Below are positions 1 through 8,165 of a DNA stretch of 64,000 nucleotides, in pieces; position 1 is the stretch's first letter, and the number at the start of each line of letters is the position of its first letter. A program made the position numbers and the translations under genes. The DNA is taken from the NCBI GenBank assembly GCA_964611185.1, contig CAZSXE010000004.1, forward strand, positions 1 to 64,000, given 5' to 3'. Source of the stretch: CAAGNP01 sp964611185. GTDB taxonomy: Bacteria; Bacteroidota; Bacteroidia; Bacteroidales; UBA932. A model generated the notes under the pieces. It saw nothing but the letters and a program-made list of their open reading frames with translations, did no database searches and was not told the DNA's origin.

Positions 1-32
1 GGGGTCGGGCGTTCGAGTCGCCTCATCCCGAC
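1..32 (+). tRNA. 3' end of a tRNA, probably tRNA-Pro (partial)
   Basis: The first bases contain a T-arm (GGGCG, loop TTCGAGT, CGCCT) followed by CATCCCGA and a T-run. This is how a tRNA ends, with an acceptor 3' strand that would pair with a 5' CGGGATG. A CGGG-type acceptor and a GGGGTC variable region fit Bacteroidales tRNA-Pro. The anticodon lies outside the window, so the amino acid is inferred. Confidence 0.65.
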
Positions 33-37
33 TTTTT

Positions 38-346
38 ATGACCCCCATCTGTCGCTGTGCGACATCTTCCCCTCAGGGGAAGAGGATACACATCCTCCAT
101 GCTTGCCGTCTTTCTGACGAAAGACACGCATTTCGGATGCCGCCTGAAGGCTTGTCGCTAATCGCTCCGAGTTTTATGACCCCCATCTGTCGCTGTGCGA
201 CATCTTCCCCTCAGGGGAAGAGGATACACATCCTCCATGCTTGCCGTCTTTCTGACGAAAGACACGCATTTCGGATGCCGCCTGAAGGCTTGTCGCTAAT
301 CGCTCCGAGTTTTATGACCCCCATCTGTCCCTGTGCGACATCTTCT
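38..346. repeat. 138-bp tandem repeat of serial hairpins (2 full copies plus 33 bp)
   Basis: Copies start at 38, 176 and 314. The first two are identical over 138 bp. The third follows the unit for about 32 bp with one change, then diverges into a T-run. Each unit holds back-to-back perfect inverted repeats: GTCGC/GCGAC, CTTCCCC-TCA-GGGGAAG, GAGGAT-ACAC-ATCCTC, GTCTTTC-TGAC-GAAAGAC, GCAT/ATGC and GCCT/AGGC. The period is a multiple of three, so a reading frame stays open through it, but codon use and the repetition argue against a gene. It is probably an intergenic, non-autonomous dispersed element. Confidence 0.85.
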
Positions 347-373
347 TTTTTTTGCAACATAATCTTCCTTCTT

Positions 374-405
374 TTTGGGCAAAGCTAATTCACTACTTAA
401 ATTTG
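374..405 (+). promoter_or_regulatory. Candidate housekeeping promoter downstream of the repeat
   Basis: TTTG at 374-377, 20 nt, then TAAATTTG at 398-405 fits the Bacteroidota consensus. It would give a leader of more than 200 nt before the GH3 gene at 633, so its target is uncertain. Confidence 0.4.
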
Positions 406-632
406 TATTAGATAGGCCTCGCGATTCCTGTTTATTTATTATTGTTGACATTGTGAATAAATGTGTTATATTGTTTTCAATTATTTTATGACTGTCCATA
501 GATATATGTTCTGTAATTTATTTATAACTTAGCGGAGCATTTATAAATTTTTAGGATTTAAAATTTCTCCTAAGATATAACTTGATACAGTTTAATTTAC
601 ACTACTCTTTATCATTGATTGCATAAAAAATT
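406..632. other. AT-rich leader/intergenic stretch without a gene
   Basis: No convincing coding frame or RNA family is seen. The only structure noted is the inverted repeat TTAGGA (551-556) / TCCTAA (568-573) with an 11-nt spacer, followed by a TAACTTGA element that weakly resembles a -7 box. It could be an operator or hairpin upstream of the glycosidase gene. Confidence 0.4.
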
Positions 633-2909
633 ATGAAAAAAGTTATAGTTGCCTTTGTTGAGATTCTATTCTTATCTGGTTGTATATCTAATATGCCTTT
701 TAAAGATTCTGATTTGAGTTTTGATGAAAGGGCTGAAGATTTATTGAAGCGGATGACTCTTGAGGAGAAGGTCTCTTTTTTGAGGTATGATTCACCGGCT
801 ATTAAAAGGTTGGATATACCTGAATATAACCATTGGAATGAATGTTTGCACGGTGTAGCAAGAGCTGGAATTGCCACAGTGTTTCCTCAGCCGATTGGGC
901 TTGGGGCTTCGATGGATACTATGTTATTGTATAAAATAGGTAATGCAATCTCTGACGAGGCTCGTGCAAAATATAACGATTTTTCTTCTCGTGGAAAAAG
1001 AGGAATGTACAGAGGTCTTACATTTTTTACCCCTAATATAAATATTGTTAGAGATCCGCGTTGGGGTAGAGGGATGGAAACATTCGGGGAAGATCCTGAA
1101 TTAACAGGGAATTTGGCTGTCTCTTTTATAAAAGGATTGCAAGGGAATGACTTGAAATATTTGAAAACAATTGCGACAGCAAAACATTTTGCTGTTCATA
1201 GTGGACCTGAATCGACAAGACATTCTGCTGATGTTCACCCTTCTTTGAAAGATTTTGCAGAGACATACACTCCTCAGTTTAGGCAAGCTGTTGAAGAAGG
1301 TGGCGTTTATTCAGTAATGTGTGCATATCAAAGAATAGATGGTTTACCTTGCTGCGGGAATAAGATGCTTTCAGACTTACTTAGAAATGAATGGGGCTTT
1401 AAAGGATATATTGTCTCCGATTGCTGGGCAATTTCTGATTTTTACGGAGAAAATACCCATAATATGGATATGACTCCCGCAGAAGCAGGAGCTATGGCTG
1501 TTAGGGCAGGTACGGATTTGAATTGTGGTGTGGTGTATGGCAAGTATCTTATTGAGGCACTCGAAAAGGGGCTTTTAACTGAAAATGATCTTGATATTGC
1601 TGTGAAACGGATTATCATGGCAAGAATGAAACTTGGCCAATTTGATGATAATCAATCAGTCCCTTATTCAAATATTCCATATAGTGTAGTAGATTGCCAA
1701 GAGCATCGTTTGATGGCTCTCGAGGCTGCTCGAAAATCTATGGTACTGCTTAAGAATGAAAATAATATTCTTCCTCTTTCTAAGAATTTGAAAAGAGTTA
1801 CAGTAATAGGTCCTAATTGTGATGATTTGGATGTTTTATTGGGAAATTATCATGGTTTTCCCACAGATGCAGTAACGCCACTGGATGGAATAAGAAATAA
1901 ACTTCCTTACGCTGAAGTCACTTTTGCGCAGGGGTGCACGCTTGCAGAAGGGTTGCCTTTTTTGACATCTATTCCTTCTTCCTGTTTTTATACCGATTCT
2001 TCTCTTTCGAAAAAGGGATTAAATGAGGAATATTACCCCAATGGTGATTTTAAATCGATTCCTGTATCAAGGAGAATCGTAGCAAATATTGATGTAAGAT
2101 GGCATGATGGGAAAAATATAGTTTCTACAGGGCACCTACCGCGACAAGGGCTTCCGCCTCGGATAAAATTTGAGAAATTCGGAGTGATGTGGAAAGGGGT
2201 GTTCGTCCCCCCTGTAACTGGCGCGTATTTTATTGGTTGTGAGGCCTATAACTCATTTGGCGTGCGCCTTGATGATAGGATTTTAATCGAAGGGAGCGGT
2301 GATCACGATCCTGTTAGAAAATATGAAAAAGTGGATTTAATTGGCGGTAAGCCGTATTCTATTTCTGTCTCTTTTTTGCAGAATGATTCTGAATATCCTA
2401 TGATTAGGCTGCTTTGGGATGATCCTGACGAGGATATAATGAATGAAGCTGTAGAAATTGCTAAAAATAGTGATGTGGTGATTCTTTGTATGGGGTTGAG
2501 CCCGCAGCTGGAAGGGGAGGAGCTGCCTATTAAGGTGGATGGTTTTGAAAGAGGTGACCGTACTGATCTTGCTTTGCCTCAAGTGCAGACTAATCTTATG
2601 AAGGAGTTGAGCAAACTTAACAAACCGATGGTGCTTGTTTTGCTCAATGGCAGTGCTGTGGCTATTAACTGGGAAAATGAAAATATCCCGGCAATACTTG
2701 AAGCTTGGTATCCCGGGCAAGCTGGAGGGACAGCTGTTGCCGATATACTTTTCGGAGATTATAATCCTACGGGGAAACTCCCTGTTACTTTTTATAAAAG
2801 TGTCGATGATTTACCGCCGTTTGATAATTATGATATGAAAGGGCGCACCCATAAATATTTTACGGGCACGCCTCTTTATCCTTTCGGGCATGGTTTAAGC
2901 TACAAATAG
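633..2909 (+). CDS. Glycoside hydrolase family 3 lipoprotein with inserted PA14 domain (beta-xylosidase/beta-glucosidase type)
   Basis: This is a predicted surface or periplasmic exo-beta-glycosidase that removes terminal sugars from beta-linked oligosaccharides. A lipobox (LSGC, Cys17) marks it as a lipoprotein. The N-terminal GH3 barrel has the HWNECLHGV and DPRWGRGMETFGEDP signatures, and the nucleophile is Asp263 in VSDCWA. The second GH3 domain begins near residue 360. A PA14-like module at about 460-595 is inserted in it, as in many Bacteroidota xylosidase-type GH3 enzymes. The protein stops directly after the FGHGLSY motif, exactly where family members normally continue into a C-terminal fibronectin-III-like domain, so it seems C-terminally short. 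It stands alone, with no SusCD pair nearby. Substrate cannot be set from sequence. Confidence 0.9.
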   Translation: MKKVIVAFVEILFLSGCISNMPFKDSDLSFDERAEDLLKRMTLEEKVSFLRYDSPAIKRLDIPEYNHWNECLHGVARAGIATVFPQPIGLGASMDTMLLYKIGNAISDEARAKYNDFSSRGKRGMYRGLTFFTPNINIVRDPRWGRGMETFGEDPELTGNLAVSFIKGLQGNDLKYLKTIATAKHFAVHSGPESTRHSADVHPSLKDFAETYTPQFRQAVEEGGVYSVMCAYQRIDGLPCCGNKMLSDLLRNEWGFKGYIVSDCWAISDFYGENTHNMDMTPAEAGAMAVRAGTDLNCGVVYGKYLIEALEKGLLTENDLDIAVKRIIMARMKLGQFDDNQSVPYSNIPYSVVDCQEHRLMALEAARKSMVLLKNENNILPLSKNLKRVTVIGPNCDDLDVLLGNYHGFPTDAVTPLDGIRNKLPYAEVTFAQGCTLAEGLPFLTSIPSSCFYTDSSLSKKGLNEEYYPNGDFKSIPVSRRIVANIDVRWHDGKNIVSTGHLPRQGLPPRIKFEKFGVMWKGVFVPPVTGAYFIGCEAYNSFGVRLDDRILIEGSGDHDPVRKYEKVDLIGGKPYSISVSFLQNDSEYPMIRLLWDDPDEDIMNEAVEIAKNSDVVILCMGLSPQLEGEELPIKVDGFERGDRTDLALPQVQTNLMKELSKLNKPMVLVLLNGSAVAINWENENIPAILEAWYPGQAGGTAVADILFGDYNPTGKLPVTFYKSVDDLPPFDNYDMKGRTHKYFTGTPLYPFGHGLSYK

Positions 2910-2917
2910 ATACTAAA

Positions 2918-3607
2918 TTACATATCGGCGTTCATCCCGATTCTGGTGAGAAGAGATGTAGCGGTGGCTGCGAGGGCAAGCTTGATTTGATCGTCGAGAT
3001 CAGATTTTATCCATACTTCCCCTTTTTTATCTGTGGTAACAATTCCTACTGTCTCGCCGTTATATGTGAAAGTGTAGTGAAAACTTAGTGTGTTCATCAT
3101 CTTCTCTTTCATGGAGGTGGTATTGTCTCCTGAAACGGTGATAGTTTCGCCGGTGGAGCTTTTAATCATGCCACATTCTCTGTCCCCTGACCCTTTTGAG
3201 GGATTTATGTAAAAATGCCATTGTGTGTCAGGTGAAGTAAAAGTACCTATGTATGATGCTTTACCGGAGATATCCATCCCTAAAAATTCACGAACGGTAT
3301 TAATGAGTTCCTTGTCGGGATTATCTGTTGCCTTCACATCGATGGAACCGGATGGAGAATTTTGGGTAAATGAATACTTCATATTAGTAACTTCGCTTCC
3401 CATTCCGTCTATTTTAAAAGATGAAGATACCTTTACGGCTTTAATTTTTGAGGAAGAAAAGTCTCCGAATGATATTACTCTGTTGATTAATACCCCTTTA
3501 ATTCCCGATACAGACATAAATTCATTTTCATCCTGTCCGAAAACGGAGAGAGAAAATGAATTAAAAAGAGCAGCAAGTGAAATGATAATTAAGCTAATTT
3601 TATTCAT
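2918..3607 (-). CDS. Exported protein of unknown function
   Basis: I do not recognise this 229-residue protein. An N-terminal signal peptide (hydrophobic residues 4-20, likely cleavage after FGQ at about 25) suggests the periplasm or outer membrane. The mature part is polar, with alternating hydrophobic/polar stretches suggestive of beta structure, and it ends in a helix-like segment rich in Ala and Leu. It converges on the GH3 gene with 8 bp between stops. It is divergent from the M2-type peptidase gene, and the 79-bp spacer between them carries matched, opposed -7 elements. Confidence 0.75.
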   Translation of the reverse strand: MNKISLIIISLAALFNSFSLSVFGQDENEFMSVSGIKGVLINRVISFGDFSSSKIKAVKVSSSFKIDGMGSEVTNMKYSFTQNSPSGSIDVKATDNPDKELINTVREFLGMDISGKASYIGTFTSPDTQWHFYINPSKGSGDRECGMIKSSTGETITVSGDNTTSMKEKMMNTLSFHYTFTYNGETVGIVTTDKKGEVWIKSDLDDQIKLALAATATSLLTRIGMNADM

Positions 3608-3632
3608 TATAAAAAACTTTTAGTTGTTACTA

Positions 3633-3640
3633 CAAAATTA
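3633..3640 (-). promoter_or_regulatory. -7 element (TAATTTTG) for the exported unknown gene
   Basis: The reverse complement reads TAATTTTG, a full match to TAnnTTTG, 26 nt upstream of the start. It forms an inverted pair with the + strand element at 3663. No clear -33 box is seen. Confidence 0.5.
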
Positions 3641-3662
3641 ATAATTCAATGTTTATTATTAC

Positions 3663-3670
3663 TAATTTTG
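3663..3670 (+). promoter_or_regulatory. -7 element (TAATTTTG) for the M2-type peptidase gene
   Basis: TAATTTTG lies 16 nt before the ATG at 3687. The -33 box is not convincing. Confidence 0.5.
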
Positions 3671-3686
3671 TAAAAAAATAATCAAA

Positions 3687-5366
3687 ATGAAAAAATTATT
3701 ATTTATTGTATTTTCGGCTCTGTTTTTTGTAGTTTCCGGATGTAATAACAAAAGTGAAATGGAATTAATAAAAATTATTAACGACTTGGAGGGACAGATA
3801 GCCCCTTTGAGAACCGAATCTGCCCTTGCATATTGGGATGGGACGATTTCTGGAAATTCGTCAGATTTTCAGAAATATGCAGAATTAAATATGAAAATGA
3901 CAAATATTTTGTCTAACAAGCAGGTTTTTAACCAGTTGAAAAATCTCAAGGAAGGTGGACAGGTGAAAGATTCTCTATTGAAGAGGGAATTGGATATATT
4001 GTATGATTCATTTTTAGGTAATCAGGCAGATACCACTCTGCTAAATTTAATCATTGAAAAAGAATCTCTTCTTGAGCAGAAATATGCACGCTTTCGCGCA
4101 ATGTACAAAGGGAATCCAATTAACGATAATAAAGTAGAGGAGGTGCTCCACGAATCGATAAATAATAAAGATTTGGAAGAGGTATGGAAAGCCCATAAGG
4201 CAATAGGACGCGAGGTCGCAGGTGATGTTATTGAAATAGTGAAGATGAGGAATCAGGTCGCTCGCGAACTCGGATTTGATAATTATCATACAATGAGTTT
4301 AAAACTTTCGGGTCAGGATCCTGCTGAAATTTCAGCCATTTTTGATGAGCTTGACCTTATGACCAGAGATGGGTTCGCTGCATTGAAGAAAGAGATGGAT
4401 GCTGTATTTTCTGTAAGATATAAATTGTCACCTGATAAATTAATGCCATGGCATTATCAAGGACGCTTTTTCCAAGAAGCGCCCAATCTTTATCCGGTGG
4501 ATTTCGATAAATATTATAAAGGTAAAAACTTAGAGCAGCTTACTATTGATTTTTATAAAGGGATAGGTCTTGATGTTACTGCTATTATGAATAACAGTGA
4601 TCTTTACCCTAAGGAGAAAAAGAACCAGCACGCTTTCTGTACGGATATTGACGGGAGAGGTGATGTTCGCGTATTGTGTAATATCTCTGATAACGAGCAG
4701 TGGATGGGGACAATGCTGCATGAATTCGGCCATGGAGTCTATTCTATAGGTCATGATATTCCGCAAAATCCATATTTTTTGAGAGATGCAGCCAATGCAT
4801 TTACCACGGAAGCTGTCGCAATGATGTTTGAGAGATTATCAAGAAATCCTCAATGGATGATGTTGAATCTTGGTATTTCTGAAGAAGAAAAAAATGCCAT
4901 TTCAGATGACTGCATTAAGTCTGCACGCTTGCAGCAATTGGTATTCTCACGCTGGACACAAGTGGTTTATAGGTTTGAGAAGGAGATGTATGCCAATCCC
5001 GATCAGGATTTAAACTCTCTTTGGTGGAATATAGTAGAAAAATATCAGGGGATTAAATCTCCTAAAGGCAGAAATGAACCTGATTGGGCATCGAAGATAC
5101 ACATTGCTCTCTATCCTTGCTATTATCACAATTATCAGCTTGGAGCCCTACTCGCCTCTCAAATGCAGCATTATATTGTAAATAATATTACCAAGACAGG
5201 TGATTTGAGGTATGACTGCTATACAGAGAATGCAAAGGAAGTAGGGGAGTGGATATCTGAAAAAATATTCAATCCTGGTATGAGATATGAATGGAATGAA
5301 ATGATTGAGCGTGCTACCGGAGAAAAACTGACTGCCAAATATTATAAAATGCAGTATATCGATTAA
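3687..5366 (+). CDS. M2-type (ACE-like) zinc peptidyl-dipeptidase, lipoprotein
   Basis: This is a predicted zinc metallopeptidase of the gluzincin M2/M3 group acting on short peptides in the envelope. The N-terminus MKKLLFIVF...VVSGC has a lipobox with Cys19. HEFGH with His345 as first zinc ligand lies about two thirds along, and the third ligand is the Glu of TTEA, 26 residues after HEFGH. The context ANAFTTEA is closer to the ANPGFHEA block of M2 (angiotensin-converting-enzyme family) than to M3. The length of 559 is about that of bacterial M2 enzymes. The largely helical composition also fits the family. It is a single-gene unit, and M3 remains the alternative assignment. Confidence 0.8.
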   Translation: MKKLLFIVFSALFFVVSGCNNKSEMELIKIINDLEGQIAPLRTESALAYWDGTISGNSSDFQKYAELNMKMTNILSNKQVFNQLKNLKEGGQVKDSLLKRELDILYDSFLGNQADTTLLNLIIEKESLLEQKYARFRAMYKGNPINDNKVEEVLHESINNKDLEEVWKAHKAIGREVAGDVIEIVKMRNQVARELGFDNYHTMSLKLSGQDPAEISAIFDELDLMTRDGFAALKKEMDAVFSVRYKLSPDKLMPWHYQGRFFQEAPNLYPVDFDKYYKGKNLEQLTIDFYKGIGLDVTAIMNNSDLYPKEKKNQHAFCTDIDGRGDVRVLCNISDNEQWMGTMLHEFGHGVYSIGHDIPQNPYFLRDAANAFTTEAVAMMFERLSRNPQWMMLNLGISEEEKNAISDDCIKSARLQQLVFSRWTQVVYRFEKEMYANPDQDLNSLWWNIVEKYQGIKSPKGRNEPDWASKIHIALYPCYYHNYQLGALLASQMQHYIVNNITKTGDLRYDCYTENAKEVGEWISEKIFNPGMRYEWNEMIERATGEKLTAKYYKMQYID

Positions 5367-5377
5367 CAGCTTTATCG

Positions 5378-6016
5378 TTAGATTATTTGTAAAATCTCTT
5401 CACAGTTGTGAACAATATAATCAGCCAGTTTTTCAGTCTCTTGTTGAGATGAAACATTGGCTGATTTTTTCCATAGTGCCAAGGCAAAGTCTATCCCTGC
5501 ATTATGTCCGCAATGATAGTCGTGAATGGTATCACCTATATATATACAATCGGAAGGAGAAGATGAGTTTTTATTGATATATGCGATAATAGGATCGGGA
5601 AAAGGTTTATGTCTTGGAGAATCTTCTGCGCAAATAGAACAATCAATCAAGTCGCTCCATCGGGACATATATTTGTCGTTGTTATATTCTTTCCTGTTTC
5701 TCGATGTGACAATCCCTATCGTTGCCCCCCGGCTTTTAATCGTTTTAAGCATCTCTTCTACACCCGGAAATGGGGAAATGAGGTGGCTAAGGTTTTGGAA
5801 ATTCTTTTCCCAAATCCGTGAAGCGGCTTTTGGATCTGGAAAATTCAGATCAATTACCGCTTTGCCGCTTGGAACTCCGAAAAATCGGTATAAATCTTTA
5901 AGAGGGATATCTTTTCCCAATATCTCTTTTACAGTTTTTTGGAGAGATAGCAGACCGGTGCTTTCTGTGTCGAGCAATGTGCCATCTATATCGAAAATCA
6001 CATTTTTATAATGCAT
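5378..6016 (-). CDS. HAD-superfamily hydrolase, phosphoglycolate phosphatase-like
   Basis: This is a predicted cytosolic phosphatase of the HAD family, subfamily I. Motif I is DIDGTLLDT near residue 9, with the nucleophile and acid Asp. A helical cap follows, and motif II (VTS) lies near residue 103. The conserved Lys is in the HKPFPDP stretch, and motif IV is IGDTIHDY. Its 212 residues fit Gph/PpaX-type enzymes, but the substrate cannot be told. The start overlaps the end of the upstream histidine kinase gene by 11 bases, which implies translational coupling in the folate enzyme/kinase/phosphatase operon. Its stop faces that of the M2-type peptidase gene 11 bp away. Confidence 0.85.
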   Translation of the reverse strand: MHYKNVIFDIDGTLLDTESTGLLSLQKTVKEILGKDIPLKDLYRFFGVPSGKAVIDLNFPDPKAASRIWEKNFQNLSHLISPFPGVEEMLKTIKSRGATIGIVTSRNRKEYNNDKYMSRWSDLIDCSICAEDSPRHKPFPDPIIAYINKNSSSPSDCIYIGDTIHDYHCGHNAGIDFALALWKKSANVSSQQETEKLADYIVHNCEEILQII

Positions 6017-7535
6017 TAGCAGGTAGTATTTTACAAGGTATGTAGGCCCAAAATGTGCTTCCTTTTCCCAATTCTGATTCTACTCCGATGTCTCCATCAA
6101 TCATCTCCACAAATGATTTACAAATAGAAAGTCCCAGCCCTGTCCCTTGGATGTCTTTATTAAATTTCTTAAATCGTACGAACAAATTGTCCATATTCTC
6201 CTTAGCAATTCCCATGCCTGTATCCTCTACCCACAATCTAATTCCATTTTTAAATGGCTCATAACCAAACTTAATGTGTCCGGAAGATGTAAATTTTGAG
6301 GCATTAGTTAAGAAATTTAATGTTATCTGCATGATTTTCTGACGATCACTATTGATAATACTTATATCCTTAGGAATGTTTACCTCTAAATACACATCCT
6401 CTCTTTTTTTAGTTAATATGGTTAAATAGAGACTGTTAAACAATTCCGAAATATCGAATGGCTCGTTATTGAATTCTGTAAATCCTGCTTCCATCTTGGA
6501 GAGATCGAGAATATCGTTGATAAGATTAATTAATATTTCGCTGTTCGATGTTATTATTTTTTCAAATTCAATCCTCTCTTCGTCTGATTCGGCTGTTTTT
6601 AAAAGATTGGCAAAGCCTACGATCGAGTTAATGGGTGTTCTTATTTCGTGACTGACATTGGCCAAAAAACTTGATTTCATTTTTTCTGCTTCTATAGCTT
6701 TGTCCTTAGCTTTTTTGAGGGCCTTTATCATCTCAATATATGAGGTAATATCAATTATGATAACGATATATGAGGATATATTGCCATATTTATCTCGATA
6801 TACGCGTCCTCGAGTATTTAGGTAAATCTTTCCCTTTTTATATGTGTTAAAATAATGTTTTTTTGATACAGCTGAAAAATCGTACTCAAAAGAATAATCT
6901 GAGTCATTTCCTTTTCTAAAAAAATCTATGGTATCTTTGGGTATAGCCGGATTGTCGAAAATATTTCTTTTATGTTTTAGATATTCATTTTTATCAATAA
7001 ATCCGAATATGTCAGCGGCAGCATCGTTGGAGAAAGTAAGAAAACCATCTTTGTCATATATTTGAATACCTATTGGAATAGACTGTGCGAGATTTGCAGT
7101 CTGCTCATAAAGAAGTTGCATATCATCATTCATCTTTTGAGCAGTTGTGAGATCTTTGACGGTAATTATGGTTCCGGCAAATTTATTCTCAGAATCGAAT
7201 ATTTCTTTTCTATGTATGGAGATAATTAATTTATGTTTAATATTAGATATGATAGTATTTTCTTCCATTATTTTTGAGAGATCTATTTCGTATATATCAC
7301 TCTCGTCAAGAAGAGATAACTGTAACTTTTGAGCGTATTTTTTAAAATAATCTAAAAACAGATACTGATTTTGTATTTCACTTTGTTTCTGTATGCCGAA
7401 GATTTTACTCGCTTCCTCGTTCATATTCAAAAGAATACCGTTACTGTCATATAATATGATACCTATTGATATGGCGTCCAATACGGACTTGCATTTAACC
7501 ATAGAATGATTAAACAACTGATTATCACTTGTCAT
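6006..7535 (-). CDS. Soluble PAS-PAS sensor histidine kinase (orphan)
   Basis: A 509-residue kinase with no signal peptide or membrane segment, so it probably senses a cytosolic cue. Two PAS domains (about 15-125 and 145-265, with a PAC-like end at DITSYIEM) precede a HisKA dimerisation domain with phospho-acceptor His296 in NVSHEIRTP. A HATPase domain follows, with the N box (LNFLTNASKF), G1 (VEDTGMGI) and G2 (GTGLGLSICK). There is no receiver domain in the protein and no response regulator beside it, so it is an orphan kinase. It lies 39 bp downstream of the 5-formyl-THF cyclo-ligase gene on the same strand and overlaps the downstream phosphatase gene. Confidence 0.9.
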   Translation of the reverse strand: MTSDNQLFNHSMVKCKSVLDAISIGIILYDSNGILLNMNEEASKIFGIQKQSEIQNQYLFLDYFKKYAQKLQLSLLDESDIYEIDLSKIMEENTIISNIKHKLIISIHRKEIFDSENKFAGTIITVKDLTTAQKMNDDMQLLYEQTANLAQSIPIGIQIYDKDGFLTFSNDAAADIFGFIDKNEYLKHKRNIFDNPAIPKDTIDFFRKGNDSDYSFEYDFSAVSKKHYFNTYKKGKIYLNTRGRVYRDKYGNISSYIVIIIDITSYIEMIKALKKAKDKAIEAEKMKSSFLANVSHEIRTPINSIVGFANLLKTAESDEERIEFEKIITSNSEILINLINDILDLSKMEAGFTEFNNEPFDISELFNSLYLTILTKKREDVYLEVNIPKDISIINSDRQKIMQITLNFLTNASKFTSSGHIKFGYEPFKNGIRLWVEDTGMGIAKENMDNLFVRFKKFNKDIQGTGLGLSICKSFVEMIDGDIGVESELGKGSTFWAYIPCKILPANAL

Positions 7536-7574
7536 AGTTTTTTTATTATTATAACAAATAATGAAACGAATTGT

Positions 7575-8126
7575 TTAACAGTTGGTCAATATTTTATCAA
7601 GTTTTTGGTCAAACGGTTCTACCGGTATCTCTAAGACCATTTGAAAATCGAATCCGATTCCTATTGTAGTACATTTTAATTTGGGCAGTAGTCTATCGTA
7701 GAAGCCCTTGCCGCGTCCAAGTCTATTGCCGGAGGCATCAAAAGCGACCCCCGGTACAATGGCGAGTTCCACCTCTTCAGGGGGCACTGTTTCTGCATCG
7801 AATGACGGTTCCGGAATAGATTTGTACCCTGGTACAATTTTATCGGGAGAGAAAACCTTTAAAATTAATTCTTCTCCCTCAACAAGAGGGATGAGGATTC
7901 TTTTGGAGGAATACCATTTATTAAGGAAATTTTCAGTCTGCACTTCGTCCCTAAGAGCGTAATAGAGCAGCACTGTATGGCTGTTGATAAATTCAGGAAG
8001 AACTTCTATTTGGGATAAAATCGTTTCTGAAGCAGCTTTTTTCCATGAAAAAGAATACTTTTCTTTTTGTAAAAAAATATATTTGCGAATATCTTTTTTT
8101 AATTGTGATGTTGAAAAATTATCCAT
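7575..8126 (-). CDS. 5-formyltetrahydrofolate cyclo-ligase
   Basis: This enzyme converts 5-formyl-THF with ATP into 5,10-methenyl-THF in the cytosol, returning stored or inhibitory folate to the one-carbon pool. The 183 residues fit the MTHFS/YgfA family. The C-terminal signature is plain: AIVPGVAFD followed by the glycine-rich GNRLGRGKGFYDR, and then IGIGFDFQ. The N-terminal basic region (LQKEKYSFSWKKAASETIL) carries the usual ATP-binding basic residues. It is first in an operon with the PAS kinase and HAD gene. The -7 element sits only 8 nt before the ATG, so the mRNA has almost no leader. Confidence 0.92.
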   Translation of the reverse strand: MDNFSTSQLKKDIRKYIFLQKEKYSFSWKKAASETILSQIEVLPEFINSHTVLLYYALRDEVQTENFLNKWYSSKRILIPLVEGEELILKVFSPDKIVPGYKSIPEPSFDAETVPPEEVELAIVPGVAFDASGNRLGRGKGFYDRLLPKLKCTTIGIGFDFQMVLEIPVEPFDQKLDKILTNC

Positions 8127-8134
8127 ATTCTATG

Positions 8135-8142
8135 CAAAAATA
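8135..8142 (-). promoter_or_regulatory. -7 element (TATTTTTG) for the cyclo-ligase operon
   Basis: The reverse complement reads TATTTTTG, 8 nt before the start codon, giving a near-leaderless transcript. It faces the divergent element at 8154. Confidence 0.5.
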
Positions 8143-8153
8143 AGAAAAAATGT

Positions 8154-8161
8154 TAATTTTG
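8154..8161 (+). promoter_or_regulatory. -7 element (TAATTTTG) for the NUDIX gene
   Basis: TAATTTTG ends 4 nt before the ATG at 8166, so transcription should start at or next to the start codon (leaderless mRNA). Confidence 0.5.
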
Positions 8162-8165
8162 AAAC

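Noticed and set aside
38..388. A 116-codon open frame through the tandem repeat
   Set aside because: It exists only because the period is a multiple of three. It repeats the same 46 residues, lies in serial hairpins and has no start context, so I treat it as non-coding.
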